64,000 nucleotides of DNA, from NCBI GenBank assembly GCA_965656445.1, contig CBFHKO010000001.1:372001-436000 (forward strand), in the 5' to 3' direction. Positions 1 to 9,882 of this stretch are shown here, piece by piece. This DNA comes from JAHEJA01 sp965656445. Its GTDB lineage: Bacteria > Pseudomonadota > Alphaproteobacteria > Rhodobacterales > Rhodobacteraceae. Each line of letters begins with the position of its first letter. Positions within the stretch are counted from its first letter, which is position 1. The translations under genes and the position numbers were made by a program. The notes below the pieces were generated by a model that saw nothing but the letters and a program-made list of their open reading frames with translations, searched no databases and was not told the origin of the DNA.

Positions 1-673
1 TCAGAGGCTTGGTCGAGCCACAGTTGTCATTGATATTCTTGCCATTCGGCGAAACACCGACTTCGATGACTTCGGCGCCAAGCTCCCAAAGGATAGTTGG
101 CGCGGCGCGGTAGGCGGCCCCATTGGCGCAGTCGATGACAATCTTTAGCCCATCAAGGCGCATCCCAGTTGGAAAAGAGGACTTTGCCCGTTCCACATAG
201 CGAAACAGCCCGTCATCAATGCGCTTTGCGCGACCAATATTTTCAGCAAGAGCAGGTTCAACGCCTTCGTCAATCAGCGCCTCAATATCCATTTCAGCCT
301 GATCCGACAGTTTGAACCCATCTGGGCCAAAGAATTTGATCCCGTTGTCATGATGTGGGTTATGGCTTGCGGAAATCATGATCCCCAAATCAGCCCGCAT
401 AGAGCCTGTTAACAATCCTACGGCCGGAGTTGGAACTGGGCCGAGCAACAAGACATTCATCCCTGTCGACGTCAAACCAGCCGTCAAAGCATTTTCAAAC
501 ATATAGCTTGAGAGGCGCGTGTCTTTACCGATAACGACACGATGTGCTGTGCTTCCATCTTGGCGAAAATATCGCCCTGCTGCTGCGCCGATTTTCAACG
601 CCATTTCCGCCGTCATCGGGAAAACATTGGCCCGTCCCCGAACACCATCTGTTCCAAAATACTTACGCCCCAT
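1..673 (-). CDS. glmM: Phosphoglucosamine mutase, N-terminal part (gene runs off the window)
   Basis: Interconverts glucosamine-6-phosphate and glucosamine-1-phosphate, the step that feeds UDP-GlcNAc for peptidoglycan and LPS in the cytoplasm. About 224 codons are visible. The N-terminus reads MGRKYFGTDGVRGRAN, the usual GlmM start, and the catalytic phosphoserine loop appears as GIMISASHNPHHDNG, followed by the GIKFFGPDG segment. The ATG at 673 has an AAGGGAGAG ribosome site six bases upstream, which lies inside the end of folP, so the two genes overlap by 11 bases and are probably translationally coupled. The C-terminal half lies beyond the window edge. The folP-glmM order is common in proteobacteria. 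Confidence 0.95.
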   Translation of the reverse strand, partial: MGRKYFGTDGVRGRANVFPMTAEMALKIGAAAGRYFRQDGSTAHRVVIGKDTRLSSYMFENALTAGLTSTGMNVLLLGPVPTPAVGLLTGSMRADLGIMISASHNPHHDNGIKFFGPDGFKLSDQAEMDIEALIDEGVEPALAENIGRAKRIDDGLFRYVERAKSSFPTGMRLDGLKIVIDCANGAAYRAAPTILWELGAEVIEVGVSPNGKNINDNCGSTKPL

Positions 674-1682
674 AGGACTCTCCCTTTAAAATAGATTGCC
701 ATAAATCAAATGCTTGACGTGTTTCTGCGACGTCATGCACCCTAAATATTTGAATTCCTTGCGAAACCGCATTCAATGCGATGGCAACAGACCCAGGCAT
801 CCGATCCTGAGCGGCATCAGCGCCTGCAATTGTGCGGATCATCCCCTTGCGCGATGCACCAAGCAAAATCGGCACACCAAGTGAATGAAAGAGGCTCATG
901 CGGTTCAGCAGTGCAAGGTTGTGCTGCAAGGTTTTTCCAAAGCCAATCCCTGGATCAACGATGATATTCTCTTTTGGAACACCGGCCGCGATCAACGTCG
1001 TCATTTGTGTTTGTAAAAAGTCATAAACGTCCAAGGCAACATCATCATAGCTTGGGTCGTCCTGCATGACATCAGGCGTGCCTTGCGTATGCATGATGCA
1101 AATAGGCGCTTGCGAGCTGGCGCAATACTCGGCCAGTGTCGGATCAAATGTCAGCCCGCTCACATCATTCACAATTTGCGCTCCGGCTTCAACAGCGGCT
1201 TTTGCAACAGAGGATTTGCGCGTATCAATTGAGATCGGCGTCTCGATTGCTTTGCTAACAGCTTGAATAACCGGTGCTGTGCGCTCAATCTCTTCGGCAA
1301 TGCTGACTTCAACGGCGCCGGGGCGTGTGCTTTCACCACCGATATCGATAATGTCCGCGCCTTGTGTCGCCATGGTTGTCGCATGATCAATGGCAACCTG
1401 CGGGTCAACGAATTTACCACCGTCTGAAAAACTATCTGGTGTGACGTTCAAAATACCCATGATGCGTGGCGTTGAAAAATCTAATCCAGCAATGCGTGCT
1501 CTGGGGCGCGTCCACTCGGAACGAACCTCTTGAGGAACGTCACGAACAGGGATGATTTCAGGAGACGCGGTTCGGCTCAGGACCTCAACATCGTGACACC
1601 ACAAGCCCGTGTTTGCAAAGTCAATCGCATGGTTAGGGCGCGTGAACTCAGAGCGCAGTATTGGACGATAATAAACAGTCAT
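663..1682 (-). CDS. folP: Dihydropteroate synthase
   Basis: Condenses 4-aminobenzoate with dihydropterin pyrophosphate to dihydropteroate in folate synthesis; the sulfonamide target. 339 residues. The TIM-barrel core starts near residue 70 with the signature IMGILNVTPDSFSDGG, followed by the pterin-site segments GGESTRPGA, INDVSG and DPGIGFGKT and the C-terminal GASRKG loop. About 65 residues precede the core (a YYRPILR... stretch), longer than the roughly 280-residue E. coli enzyme; such an extension is, from memory, common in Rhodobacterales FolP. The gene sits 39 bases after folB and overlaps glmM, so folB-folP-glmM reads as one minus-strand unit. Confidence 0.95.
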   Translation of the reverse strand: MTVYYRPILRSEFTRPNHAIDFANTGLWCHDVEVLSRTASPEIIPVRDVPQEVRSEWTRPRARIAGLDFSTPRIMGILNVTPDSFSDGGKFVDPQVAIDHATTMATQGADIIDIGGESTRPGAVEVSIAEEIERTAPVIQAVSKAIETPISIDTRKSSVAKAAVEAGAQIVNDVSGLTFDPTLAEYCASSQAPICIMHTQGTPDVMQDDPSYDDVALDVYDFLQTQMTTLIAAGVPKENIIVDPGIGFGKTLQHNLALLNRMSLFHSLGVPILLGASRKGMIRTIAGADAAQDRMPGSVAIALNAVSQGIQIFRVHDVAETRQAFDLWQSILKGESYGA

Positions 1683-1721
1683 AAGCCTGAAATGATCAAG
1701 TTTTCGCTGTTTGGCAAGAGA

Positions 1722-2651
1722 TCAAAGCAAATCTTTGCCAATGGGTTGAAATATTACGTCTTCATCTTGAATGTCTGTCGCCACATCCCCAATCACATGC
1801 AGGCTAGAGGCATCCAAGGACTGAGCCAACCAATGCGCCAAGGCGACCCCATCACGCGCTGATGCTTTTGGCGGATGCACCGCATCCAAGATCAGCTTGG
1901 ACGGCGCCCAAACGCTGATTTGACCATTTTTCATCGCCCAATCAAGCTCGGTTTTGGTGGCGACAACGACGCAACGGGCGTCGCGGTCTGCCAAAAGCCA
2001 AGCGTTTTGTTCGATCTCAAGCAAATCAATACGCCGCTGCGCCATATCATGCAGGGCCTTTGGATATTGAACAGAGGGAAGACCCACACAGATCACCGCA
2101 GGAATGTGCTTGGCGTGCAGTTGATCTAACCAATCAGTCAGATTATCCGAGGCAATCGCCTCATTCGATAGATAGAGAACCGCTGGATGGGGCTTGGTTG
2201 CATCGTCATCAATAGATGTCATAGATTGCTCAGCGACCCGTGCACGCACGATTTCAACACCCAAAGCGCCAGGTCCACGATCCAGCTTTTCAATCCGAAC
2301 AAAGACACGCATCGCCTGAGGTTCCAGCAATATACGCTCGGCAATCCGCTCCGCCAAGGTTTCCAAGAGGTTAAGCCGCTCGGCCCCTAGCTCATAGGCA
2401 ATAGCCTCCGTCACACGATCATAAGACAGGATGCGATCAACATCATCTTCGACAGGATCTGTTATCGGACGTACTTCAACGACAATATTGAAACAGACGC
2501 GCTGTGTCGTGCCCCGCTCAGCTTGAAAGGCGCCAATCTCGACCTCAACAATGTGATCCGTCAGGGAGATACGATCATAACTCGTATCAACCGAGCTGGC
2601 TTCGCTTCGTTCAGTCGGATGTGCGAAAGCTAACCTGATTTCTTGGCTCAT
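1722..2651 (-). CDS. folB: Dihydroneopterin aldolase with an extra C-terminal domain
   Basis: The N-terminal part, residues about 22-140, is a FolB/T-fold domain: ISLTDHIVEVEIGAF at its start, a LNLLETLAERIAERIL helix with the conserved glutamate, and the RIEKLDRGPGALGVEI strand with the active-site lysine. It cleaves dihydroneopterin to 6-hydroxymethyl-dihydropterin. Residues about 155-309 form a second region I cannot assign (VLYLSNEAIAS..., then AVICVGLPSVQYP). A plain FolB is about 120 residues, so this protein is more than double length. The start ATG has AAGGATC nine bases upstream. It lies upstream of folP in the same direction, fitting consecutive folate steps. Confidence 0.88.
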   Translation of the reverse strand: MSQEIRLAFAHPTERSEASSVDTSYDRISLTDHIVEVEIGAFQAERGTTQRVCFNIVVEVRPITDPVEDDVDRILSYDRVTEAIAYELGAERLNLLETLAERIAERILLEPQAMRVFVRIEKLDRGPGALGVEIVRARVAEQSMTSIDDDATKPHPAVLYLSNEAIASDNLTDWLDQLHAKHIPAVICVGLPSVQYPKALHDMAQRRIDLLEIEQNAWLLADRDARCVVVATKTELDWAMKNGQISVWAPSKLILDAVHPPKASARDGVALAHWLAQSLDASSLHVIGDVATDIQDEDVIFQPIGKDLL

Positions 2652-2749
2652 CTTGGGGATCCTTTGGTCGTATCTTAGGCCATTGATAAACGGGCACCGT
2701 TGTCCAAAGCCTTAAAGACACGTCACCAAAGCATCAATATGCGTCATTC

Positions 2750-3388
2750 TTAATTTTTTGAAATACGCGTAGGTTGTTTGTAAAAGATATGGCTACCGAT
2801 TTTCGCCGTTTTTGGAAAGCTACGGGACCATTTTGGTTTGACAGCCGTCGTATGGTAATGGGTCGCCCCTTTGGTCAAACCACGCGAGACCTTGCCAGAC
2901 ATAAGCAAATGCGCAACTTTGCTCACACGTGTGTAGGCTTTGGGCTCATGAATTGTTTCCGCACGACCATCACATGTATAGGTGAACTGGCAGGCAAACT
3001 TGCGACCGGTCCCTTGATTAATAACTTCACAGATTGAATCGGGATAACGGCGGTGATCCACACGATTCAAGATAACTTCAGCAACGGCAAATTGCCCTTT
3101 GACAGTTTCACCGCGCGCCTCAAAATAAAGAGCTTCAGCCAAACACCGCAATTGTTTGGTTTGCTTTGGTGCAGAGACAGAATCCAAATAGGAATGTGAA
3201 TACACTTTCCCCGCCGGAGCGAGAATTGGTTTGATCACGTCGTCTTTGGCGGTGACATCCAGTTTTGACCAATATGATTCTTCATATGCAGCCATACTGG
3301 ATACAGCTTTGCTATTCAGATCAGCAAATGCAGATGTTGCGACAGAGGACAGGATGAGAGAGGCAGCTAAAATATTACGTAATTTCAT
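2750..3388 (-). CDS. Exported SleB-type cell wall hydrolase
   Basis: Probable peptidoglycan hydrolase of the SleB/Hydrolase_2 family, 212 residues. The chosen ATG at 3388 gives a clean signal peptide, MKLRNILAASLILSSVATSAFA, with cleavage expected after AFA; an in-frame upstream extension to 3490 would bury it. The catalytic domain spans about residues 90-210: CLAEALYFEARGE carries the glutamate expected to be catalytic, followed by AVAEVILNRV and a CQFTYTCDG segment with two cysteines. It would act in the periplasm during wall remodelling. It stands alone between folB and ppdK. SleB in spore formers is a germination lytic enzyme; here only the fold is shared, so the exact bond cut is unknown. 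Confidence 0.85.
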   Translation of the reverse strand: MKLRNILAASLILSSVATSAFADLNSKAVSSMAAYEESYWSKLDVTAKDDVIKPILAPAGKVYSHSYLDSVSAPKQTKQLRCLAEALYFEARGETVKGQFAVAEVILNRVDHRRYPDSICEVINQGTGRKFACQFTYTCDGRAETIHEPKAYTRVSKVAHLLMSGKVSRGLTKGATHYHTTAVKPKWSRSFPKTAKIGSHIFYKQPTRISKN

Positions 3389-3505
3389 GAGGTTCGCACT
3401 TGTTATTATCCAAGAGAAGGGCCACCGAGTGCAGCCCTGCAGATTTATCAACGTCCCTGTTGAAATAGATCGCGTGCAGTTCACGATCATTTTGTTTCGG
3501 AGCGT

Positions 3506-6091
3506 TTAGCTAATTTGATCTTGAATTGCAAGCTGTGCCGCCGCCAAGCGTGCCACGGGTACACGAAATGGCGAACAAGACACATAGTCAAATCCACTCT
3601 CACGGCAGAATTTTATGGACTCAGGGCTACCGCCATGTTCGCCACATATCGATAACACCACATCAGGATCCGTTTGACGGGCGCGCTCAACGCCCAGCAT
3701 CAGCAACTCGCCTACTCCGTCCGTGTCGAGTGTGTGAAAGGGATCTTCTGGGAAAACGCCTTGTTGCACGTAATTTGACATAAATCGTCCGGCATCATCC
3801 CGCGAAAGCCCATAAGTCATCTGGGTCAAATCGTTTGTTCCAAAGCTCAGGAATGCGGCATGTTGCGCAATATCTTGTGCCCGCAGCGCGGCGCGCGGAG
3901 TTTCCACCATCACACCTAATCGGTAATCAAAATCAGCACCTGTTTCGGTGCGCACGGCCGCGGCAACCGCATCAATGCGCGTTTTAACAATCTCAACTTC
4001 GCGTTTGGCCGAGACCAGAGGAATCATGATTTCTGGCACAACAGGATCGCCAACTTGGCTCGCGTGAATGGTCGCCTCAAATATAGCGCGCGCCTGCATG
4101 TCGTAAATTTCAGGAACAGTAATCCCAAGCCTGACACCACGCATCCCCAACATCGGGTTGTATTCGCCCATCGCCTCAACCCGTCGCGTCACATCCGACA
4201 AAGGAAGATCAAGCGCTTCGGCAAGGTCACGCAGGCCTCTGCGATCAGAGGGCAAAAATTCATGCAACGGCGGATCAAAGAGGCGAATGCAGACAGGCAA
4301 CCCGTGCATAATTCGAAACAACTCCGCAAAGTCATTCCGCTGCATCGGCAGCAATCGCTCTAACACGGCTTTGCGATCTTCGCTGTCATCAGCAAAGATC
4401 ATCTCGCGCATTACGGTCAGACGATCCGCATCAAAGAACATATGTTCAGTGCGACACAAGCCAATACCATGCGCATTAAAATTCCGCGCCGTTTGCGCAT
4501 CGCGCGGCGTATCAGCATTTGCACGCACGTCGATGTCGCTAATCTCACTTGCCCATTGCATCAAGGTTTGGAAAGCATCATCGAGCGCGGCCTCAACCAT
4601 TTCAGGCTCGCCTGCCAAGATTTGACCGTTCGTGCCATCAATTGTCAGCAAATCACCCTGTTTGAACACACGACCATCCTGAGCAATCAGCAATTTTTTC
4701 TCAACAGACAACCTAATATCAGACGCGCCTACAACACAGGGCAAGCCCATCCCGCGCCCAATAACGGCCGCATGACTTGTCATACCGCCGCGTTCTGTCA
4801 AAACTGCGACTGCGGCTTGCATGCCGCGAATGTCCTCAGGACTGGTTTCACGGCGAACAAGAACACAGGCTTCGCCACGCGCGGCGCTCGCTTGTGCGGC
4901 CTCAGAATTAAACACCAATCGACCCGACGCGGCACCGGGGCTTGCGGCAACACCGGTTCCCACAATATCGCGCTCGGCTTGAATGGAAATTTGACGGTGC
5001 AGCAATTCACCAATCGCCCGAGGTTCGATCCGCATGAGGGCTTCTTCTTTGGTGATGATGCCATCTTTTGCCAGTTCAACCGCAATGCGCACAGCGGCCT
5101 GAGCGCGGCGCGTGATGCGAACCCCATCAAGAATATGCAAATCACCATCTTGGATAGTAAATTCAATCTGCATTTCTTCGCGCAATTTATTCCGCATTAA
5201 AGTCGCGTGTTCAATAAGCGTTGCATAGATATGAGTCGCATTGCTTTCAAGCGACGGACCACGGTCATCTTTGCTCAAGAACATAGCTGAGTTGTCGCCG
5301 TCCAACGCATCGCGACCTTGGCTTTGACGAAGATAACGACCTGTTATCTTGGGCAATCCCGTTTCCGAACTCACAAGCTGCAAAACGCCTGATCCGCATT
5401 CGCCATGTCCCAACCCAAAGGCCATCTTTTGCACGACAAGTCCAAGACCTGCGTCCGCAGGGGCCCCTTTTGCCTGACGCAAAAGCCGTGCTGTGGTTCC
5501 CTCCCATGCGCGCGCCATGGATCTGAGAACTTCGGAAAGCTGGGTTGCGATGTCTTGTGGGAATTCTTCTTCGGTTTCATCCTCATAGGCGCGCAGCGCT
5601 TCGCTCAAGGCGATTTGGCCACCGCCTGAAATGTGATCAAACATATCTGGATCAAGGCGCGCAACATGGATTGAATAAGATTGAACAAACCTAAAATAGA
5701 GCTGAGCCGCCGCCTCTTTGCCAATTGAATCAGATAACTCAACAAAGCGGGCATCGTTCATGCCGATGTTCAAAACGGCCCTCGGCCCACCCCAATCGGG
5801 ATCCTCGGACGACGGGCGCACACAGAGCAAGGCATTTGGGCCAAAATGCGTGAGAATTCCGTCAATATCCGCAAAATCACCAGAAGCGATATCATGCACA
5901 GCCTCGAAGGACACAGCGACCGTAGGCGGCACAGGCAGATCAAGTCGGACGAGCCTCTGCAAGCATTTCGCGCGCCCACCATGTGTTGCGGTCGCGATCT
6001 TAGCTGTTGGCGTTACAAAATTGATATATGGCTGTTCTTGCTGCACTGCGGCGTCCTTTATGGTCACCGCAGCATAATCCGAATTCATCAT
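3506..6091 (-). CDS. ppdK: Pyruvate, phosphate dikinase
   Basis: Reversibly converts pyruvate, ATP and phosphate to PEP, AMP and pyrophosphate, an anaplerotic or gluconeogenic step. 861 residues, typical of the family. The N-terminal nucleotide-grasp region is followed by the swivelling phosphohistidine domain with GGMTSHAAVIGRGMGLPCVVG (catalytic His in TSHA), then the PEP-utilising TIM barrel with GLCRTEHMFF, VMVETPRAAL, SFGTNDLTQMTYG and the catalytic cysteine motif SICGEHGG. The first codons are GTG ATG ATG; the second codon, ATG at 6091, is chosen, but no strong ribosome site separates the three. It lies 57 bases after glyS in the same direction, suggesting co-transcription. Confidence 0.95.
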   Translation of the reverse strand: MMNSDYAAVTIKDAAVQQEQPYINFVTPTAKIATATHGGRAKCLQRLVRLDLPVPPTVAVSFEAVHDIASGDFADIDGILTHFGPNALLCVRPSSEDPDWGGPRAVLNIGMNDARFVELSDSIGKEAAAQLYFRFVQSYSIHVARLDPDMFDHISGGGQIALSEALRAYEDETEEEFPQDIATQLSEVLRSMARAWEGTTARLLRQAKGAPADAGLGLVVQKMAFGLGHGECGSGVLQLVSSETGLPKITGRYLRQSQGRDALDGDNSAMFLSKDDRGPSLESNATHIYATLIEHATLMRNKLREEMQIEFTIQDGDLHILDGVRITRRAQAAVRIAVELAKDGIITKEEALMRIEPRAIGELLHRQISIQAERDIVGTGVAASPGAASGRLVFNSEAAQASAARGEACVLVRRETSPEDIRGMQAAVAVLTERGGMTSHAAVIGRGMGLPCVVGASDIRLSVEKKLLIAQDGRVFKQGDLLTIDGTNGQILAGEPEMVEAALDDAFQTLMQWASEISDIDVRANADTPRDAQTARNFNAHGIGLCRTEHMFFDADRLTVMREMIFADDSEDRKAVLERLLPMQRNDFAELFRIMHGLPVCIRLFDPPLHEFLPSDRRGLRDLAEALDLPLSDVTRRVEAMGEYNPMLGMRGVRLGITVPEIYDMQARAIFEATIHASQVGDPVVPEIMIPLVSAKREVEIVKTRIDAVAAAVRTETGADFDYRLGVMVETPRAALRAQDIAQHAAFLSFGTNDLTQMTYGLSRDDAGRFMSNYVQQGVFPEDPFHTLDTDGVGELLMLGVERARQTDPDVVLSICGEHGGSPESIKFCRESGFDYVSCSPFRVPVARLAAAQLAIQDQIS

Positions 6092-6148
6092 CACGCAAGG
6101 ATTGATTTTATCAACCCCGCGTCAGATCATGGGAAGGTGATCTTTCGA

Positions 6149-8209
6149 TCAGCCTTCAACTTTGGACAGATCCGCAACAGATGAACAAATCACACGAATA
6201 CGAGACAAAAGGTTCAAACGGTTCCGACGCACAACGTCATTGTCAGAATTCACCTGTACGGCGTCAAAAAACGCATCCATAGGCGCGCGAAGTTTTGCAA
6301 TCCCGCTCATCGCGATTGCAAAATCCTCGGACGCCATCGCCGCTTCGATAACTGGGGCCTGCGTATCCAAGGCTTGAAAGAGCGCTTTTTCCTCATCGCT
6401 TTCTGCAAATTTCAGATCCGCACCAAAGGAATATTCAACGCCGTCTTTGTCTTGGGCCTGTGTCACGATGTTATTCGCACGCTTGTACCCTTGAACAAGG
6501 TTTTCCCCATCATCTGTTGCCAAGAACGCAGACAGCGCCTTGGCCCGTGTGATCAAGAGGGTGAGATCATCGTTATTGTCCATCACCAAACACGCATCGA
6601 TCACATCATGGCGAATACCTTGGTCGCGCAAGTAAACCTTCAAACGGTCATGGAAGAACCCAAGCAAGTCATCTGCATCCGCGCCTGCATATCCTTTGGA
6701 TATGGCGTCTTTTAAGGACAAGCGCACGGAATTTTCCGATAGCAAACGAATAACGCCCAAGGCCGCACGGCGTAGGGCAAAGGGGTCTTTGGACCCTGTC
6801 GGCTTTTCATCAATCGCCCAGAACCCTGTGAGAGTATCAAGCTTGTCCGCGAGGGCAACCGCAATGGAAACGGGTTCTGTTGGCACATCATCGGAGGGGC
6901 CAAGCGGGGAATAATGCAGCTCGCAAGCATTGGCGACCTCTTGCGATAATCCAGCCGCCTGCGCATAATAGCGCCCCATCAGGCCTTGCAACTCAGGAAA
7001 TTCATAGACCATTTCCGAGGATAGGTCGGCCTTGGCCACAGAGGCCGCAAGCGAGGCCAATTCAGGATCCGCACCAACGGGTTGCGCCAATTCCTTGGCC
7101 AAGCTCGCAATGCGCTCAATCCGATTTTGCTGGCTTCCCAATTTATTGTGGAACGTCACATTGGACAGGTTGTCCGTCCAAACAGACAGCCCCTCACCTT
7201 GAGCAATGCGCAAATCATTTTCCCAAAAGAATTTCGCATCCGCCAGTCGCGCAGAGAGAACCTTTTGGTTGCCAGCCAAAATCGTTGCGCCATTGTCAGC
7301 AGTCTCGCGATTAGCAACTGTGATGAATTTTTCAATTCTACCCGTTTTCGCATTCTTTACGGAAAAGAATTTTTGATGCTCTTTCATTGACGTCTGGAGA
7401 ACTTCGGCAGGAAGTTCAAGGAAATCATCATCGATCTGGCCCATTAGCACGACAGGCCATTCCACCAACCCTGCAACCTCAGCCAAGAGACCGCGATCTT
7501 CAACGACCTCCATGCCCGATGCAAAGGCTTGGTTTTGGGCGTCTTGCCAAATGGCGTCAGCGCGTTCTTGTGGGTCCAACACGACAAAGGCGCGTTTCAG
7601 TTTCGCGCAATAGTCATCAAATGTGCTTACCTCAATTGAGGCAGGCGCCATAAATCGATGGCCTTGTGTCTTATTGCCAGAGGTAATCCCATCAATATCA
7701 AGCGGGACAACATTTGTCCCGAGATCATCGTTCAACACACAGACAATGGAATGCAACGGGCGAACCCATTTGAGCGACCCTGTTCCCCAGCGCATGGATT
7801 TAGGCCAAGGGAAGTTCCGCATAGTTGTTTCCAGAACTTCGGCAATGATCTCGGCCGCAGGACGTCCTGGTTTTTCGATTGAGGCAAAGTAGACTTGCCC
7901 TTTTTTTTCATCCCGAACTTCGAGCTGGTCCAAGGTCAGCCCAGCGCCACGCAAAAACCCTTGGATTGCTTTTTCAGGGGCATCCACGCGCGGTCCTTTG
8001 CGTTCCTCTTTCAATGTCGGGCTTTCCGCCAATAGCCCCTCAATAGCCAAGGTCAAACGACGCGGCGTGGAAAAAGAAGCGGCCCCAGCATAGGTCAAAC
8101 CCGCCTCGACCAAACCATTCGTCACAAGCTTTTTCAGATCATCTGCAGCGCGTGTTTGCATACGCGCCGGAATTTCTTCGGAAAACAATTCAATGAGTAA
8201 GTCAGGCAT
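6149..8209 (-). CDS. glyS: Glycyl-tRNA synthetase beta subunit
   Basis: Beta chain of the bacterial alpha2beta2-type glycyl-tRNA synthetase, needed for tRNA recognition. 686 residues, normal for the family. It starts MPDLLIELFSEEIPARMQ, the diagnostic beta-subunit N-terminus, and contains the HD-type region around KADLSSEMVYEFPELQGLMGRYYA and the C-terminal anticodon-binding region with FFDAVQVNSDN. The ATG overlaps the preceding stop codon as TAATG. The partner glyQ lies two genes upstream with a DUF6446-like gene wedged between, so both subunits are made from one transcript. Confidence 0.96.
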   Translation of the reverse strand: MPDLLIELFSEEIPARMQTRAADDLKKLVTNGLVEAGLTYAGAASFSTPRRLTLAIEGLLAESPTLKEERKGPRVDAPEKAIQGFLRGAGLTLDQLEVRDEKKGQVYFASIEKPGRPAAEIIAEVLETTMRNFPWPKSMRWGTGSLKWVRPLHSIVCVLNDDLGTNVVPLDIDGITSGNKTQGHRFMAPASIEVSTFDDYCAKLKRAFVVLDPQERADAIWQDAQNQAFASGMEVVEDRGLLAEVAGLVEWPVVLMGQIDDDFLELPAEVLQTSMKEHQKFFSVKNAKTGRIEKFITVANRETADNGATILAGNQKVLSARLADAKFFWENDLRIAQGEGLSVWTDNLSNVTFHNKLGSQQNRIERIASLAKELAQPVGADPELASLAASVAKADLSSEMVYEFPELQGLMGRYYAQAAGLSQEVANACELHYSPLGPSDDVPTEPVSIAVALADKLDTLTGFWAIDEKPTGSKDPFALRRAALGVIRLLSENSVRLSLKDAISKGYAGADADDLLGFFHDRLKVYLRDQGIRHDVIDACLVMDNNDDLTLLITRAKALSAFLATDDGENLVQGYKRANNIVTQAQDKDGVEYSFGADLKFAESDEEKALFQALDTQAPVIEAAMASEDFAIAMSGIAKLRAPMDAFFDAVQVNSDNDVVRRNRLNLLSRIRVICSSVADLSKVEG

Positions 8210-8739
8210 TATTGATTACTTTCAGGTGGTGTAGGGCAGTCTTCAGGAACAGGTTGTCCATCAAAGACAACTTCGCCACAGTGATTGATTTGGTGCCAAA
8301 CAAAGCCACGCCCGTCTGGGAACACCGCAATCACGCGATCAATTCCGTAATGGATGTTTTCGGTGCCCATAAACGCAACCGCATCACCCGTTTCTAGGCC
8401 CGTGCCTATTTCGGCGGCATCGAAACATTCAAACCAATCAGGCGCATTCAAAGGCTCTGGTTTTTTGTAGGGCGCATAGGTTTCGGTCATCATAGCAAGG
8501 CTTTGTGACGTCGTAAAACACGCGCGATAGCGAATGGGCGAGCTGTCTGCGTCAATAGCTTCAAACCGCTCATATAGGATTGTTTCAGGCACGCCTGTAG
8601 CAAGGGAGGTAATCTGAACATCATTCACCCCATCAACGGCCACTTCGTCGTAAAATCCATAGACTTGGAAATAATAAATTCCAACTCCGGCAAATAAGGC
8701 TGCAATCACGATGACACCTGCTAGAAATCTACCCATCAT
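8209..8739 (-). CDS. DUF6446-like membrane-anchored protein between glyQ and glyS
   Basis: Function unknown; I recognise it as the small protein usually found between glyQ and glyS in Rhodobacterales. 176 residues from the ATG at 8739, or 175 from the next ATG at 8736. The N-terminus MMGRFLAGVIVIAALFAGVGIYYF is one membrane segment or uncleaved signal anchor, so the rest is probably periplasmic. The soluble part has two widely spaced cysteines (YRACFTTSQ, WFECFDAAEIG) and ends VPEDCPTPPESNQ with another. The first ATG overlaps the glyQ stop as ATGA, and its own stop overlaps the glyS start, so translation of all three is probably coupled. Confidence 0.8.
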   Translation of the reverse strand: MMGRFLAGVIVIAALFAGVGIYYFQVYGFYDEVAVDGVNDVQITSLATGVPETILYERFEAIDADSSPIRYRACFTTSQSLAMMTETYAPYKKPEPLNAPDWFECFDAAEIGTGLETGDAVAFMGTENIHYGIDRVIAVFPDGRGFVWHQINHCGEVVFDGQPVPEDCPTPPESNQ

Positions 8740-9659
8740 TGTACGTGGCCCCCTGCCTCGGTTAATACAAAGGCATCGGCGCACTTTTTCGCCAAGGCCC
8801 GCACACGCCCAATATAGGCTTGTCGTTCAGTGACCGAAATAACGCCGCGAGCGTCTAATAGGTTAAAGACGTGGCTTGCTTTGATGCATTGATCATAGGC
8901 GGGATGCGCCATGATGATACGCTTGCCTGTTTTTGGATCAACATGCTCTTGCGAGAGAATTGCGTCACATTCGGCCTCGGCCTCTTCAAAATGGCGCAAT
9001 AATACCTCAGTATTCGCGACATCAAAATTCCAACGCGCATATTCTTCTTCGGTTTGTTTGAAAACATCACCGTAACTGAGAGCAATCGGGGATTGCGGAT
9101 CGTTAAATGGCATGTCCATCACGTGATCGACGCCAAGAACATACATGGCCAAGCGCTCCAACCCATAGGTCAATTCGCCAGAAATAGGATGGCAATCGTG
9201 CCCACCCACTTGTTGGAAATAAGTGAACTGGGACACTTCCATCCCATCGCACCACACTTCCCATCCAAGACCCCAAGCGCCCAATGTTGGGCTTTCCCAG
9301 TCGTCTTCGACAAATCGAATGTCGTGCAAATCCATATCAATGCCAATCGCCTCAAGCGAGCCAAGGTAAAGCTCTTGCAAATCTGGCGGGCTTGGTTTGA
9401 TCAAAACTTGATATTGGTAATAGTGCTGAAGTCGGTTCGGGTTTTCACCGTAGCGCCCATCCGTTGGACGGCGAGAAGGCTGAACATAGGCCGCCGCCCA
9501 GGATTTACCCCCGAGCGATCTGAGCGTTGTGGCGGGGTGAAATGTCCCTGCGCCCACTTCCATGTCATAGGGTTGCATAATCGCACAGCCCTTTTGCGCC
9601 CAATAGGCCTGAAGCCGCAAAATGATTTCCTGAAAGGATTTGGGTTTTTCAACTGCCAT
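8736..9659 (-). CDS. glyQ: Glycyl-tRNA synthetase alpha subunit
   Basis: Catalytic alpha chain of tetrameric glycyl-tRNA synthetase; activates glycine with ATP and charges tRNA-Gly together with GlyS. 307 residues. Family hallmarks are SFQEIILRLQAYWAQKGC, MEVGAGTFHPATTLRSLG, the motif-2 region YVQPSRRPTDGRYGENPNR, and YFQQVGGHDCHPISGELTYGLERLA. First gene of a glyQ-DUF6446-glyS-ppdK minus-strand cluster. Upstream lies a 223-base divergent intergenic region shared with the plus-strand exported protein starting at 9883. Confidence 0.97.
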   Translation of the reverse strand: MAVEKPKSFQEIILRLQAYWAQKGCAIMQPYDMEVGAGTFHPATTLRSLGGKSWAAAYVQPSRRPTDGRYGENPNRLQHYYQYQVLIKPSPPDLQELYLGSLEAIGIDMDLHDIRFVEDDWESPTLGAWGLGWEVWCDGMEVSQFTYFQQVGGHDCHPISGELTYGLERLAMYVLGVDHVMDMPFNDPQSPIALSYGDVFKQTEEEYARWNFDVANTEVLLRHFEEAEAECDAILSQEHVDPKTGKRIIMAHPAYDQCIKASHVFNLLDARGVISVTERQAYIGRVRALAKKCADAFVLTEAGGHVQ

Positions 9660-9882
9660 ACCTGTATGTCCCGACTATGCGTTATTTGTTCCCTACTTAG
9701 GCAAGTCTCAAGAAGGGGTCAATCAAGGAACCCGATCTTGGTCGGCAAAAACAATACAAACCCTCAGATAAATCTTTCCGATATGCGTTGTTTTTATGGA
9801 AATCCCGAAAACTGCAGGATAAACAGTCTGAAACCCCAAGAGTTAGGGGAGCAGTCATAATTCTTTTGGGAGACTAAAATTA

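Noticed and set aside
4442..5200. 252-codon plus-strand frame inside ppdK
   Set aside because: It lies fully opposite the conserved ppdK coding sequence, and its translation resembles no family.
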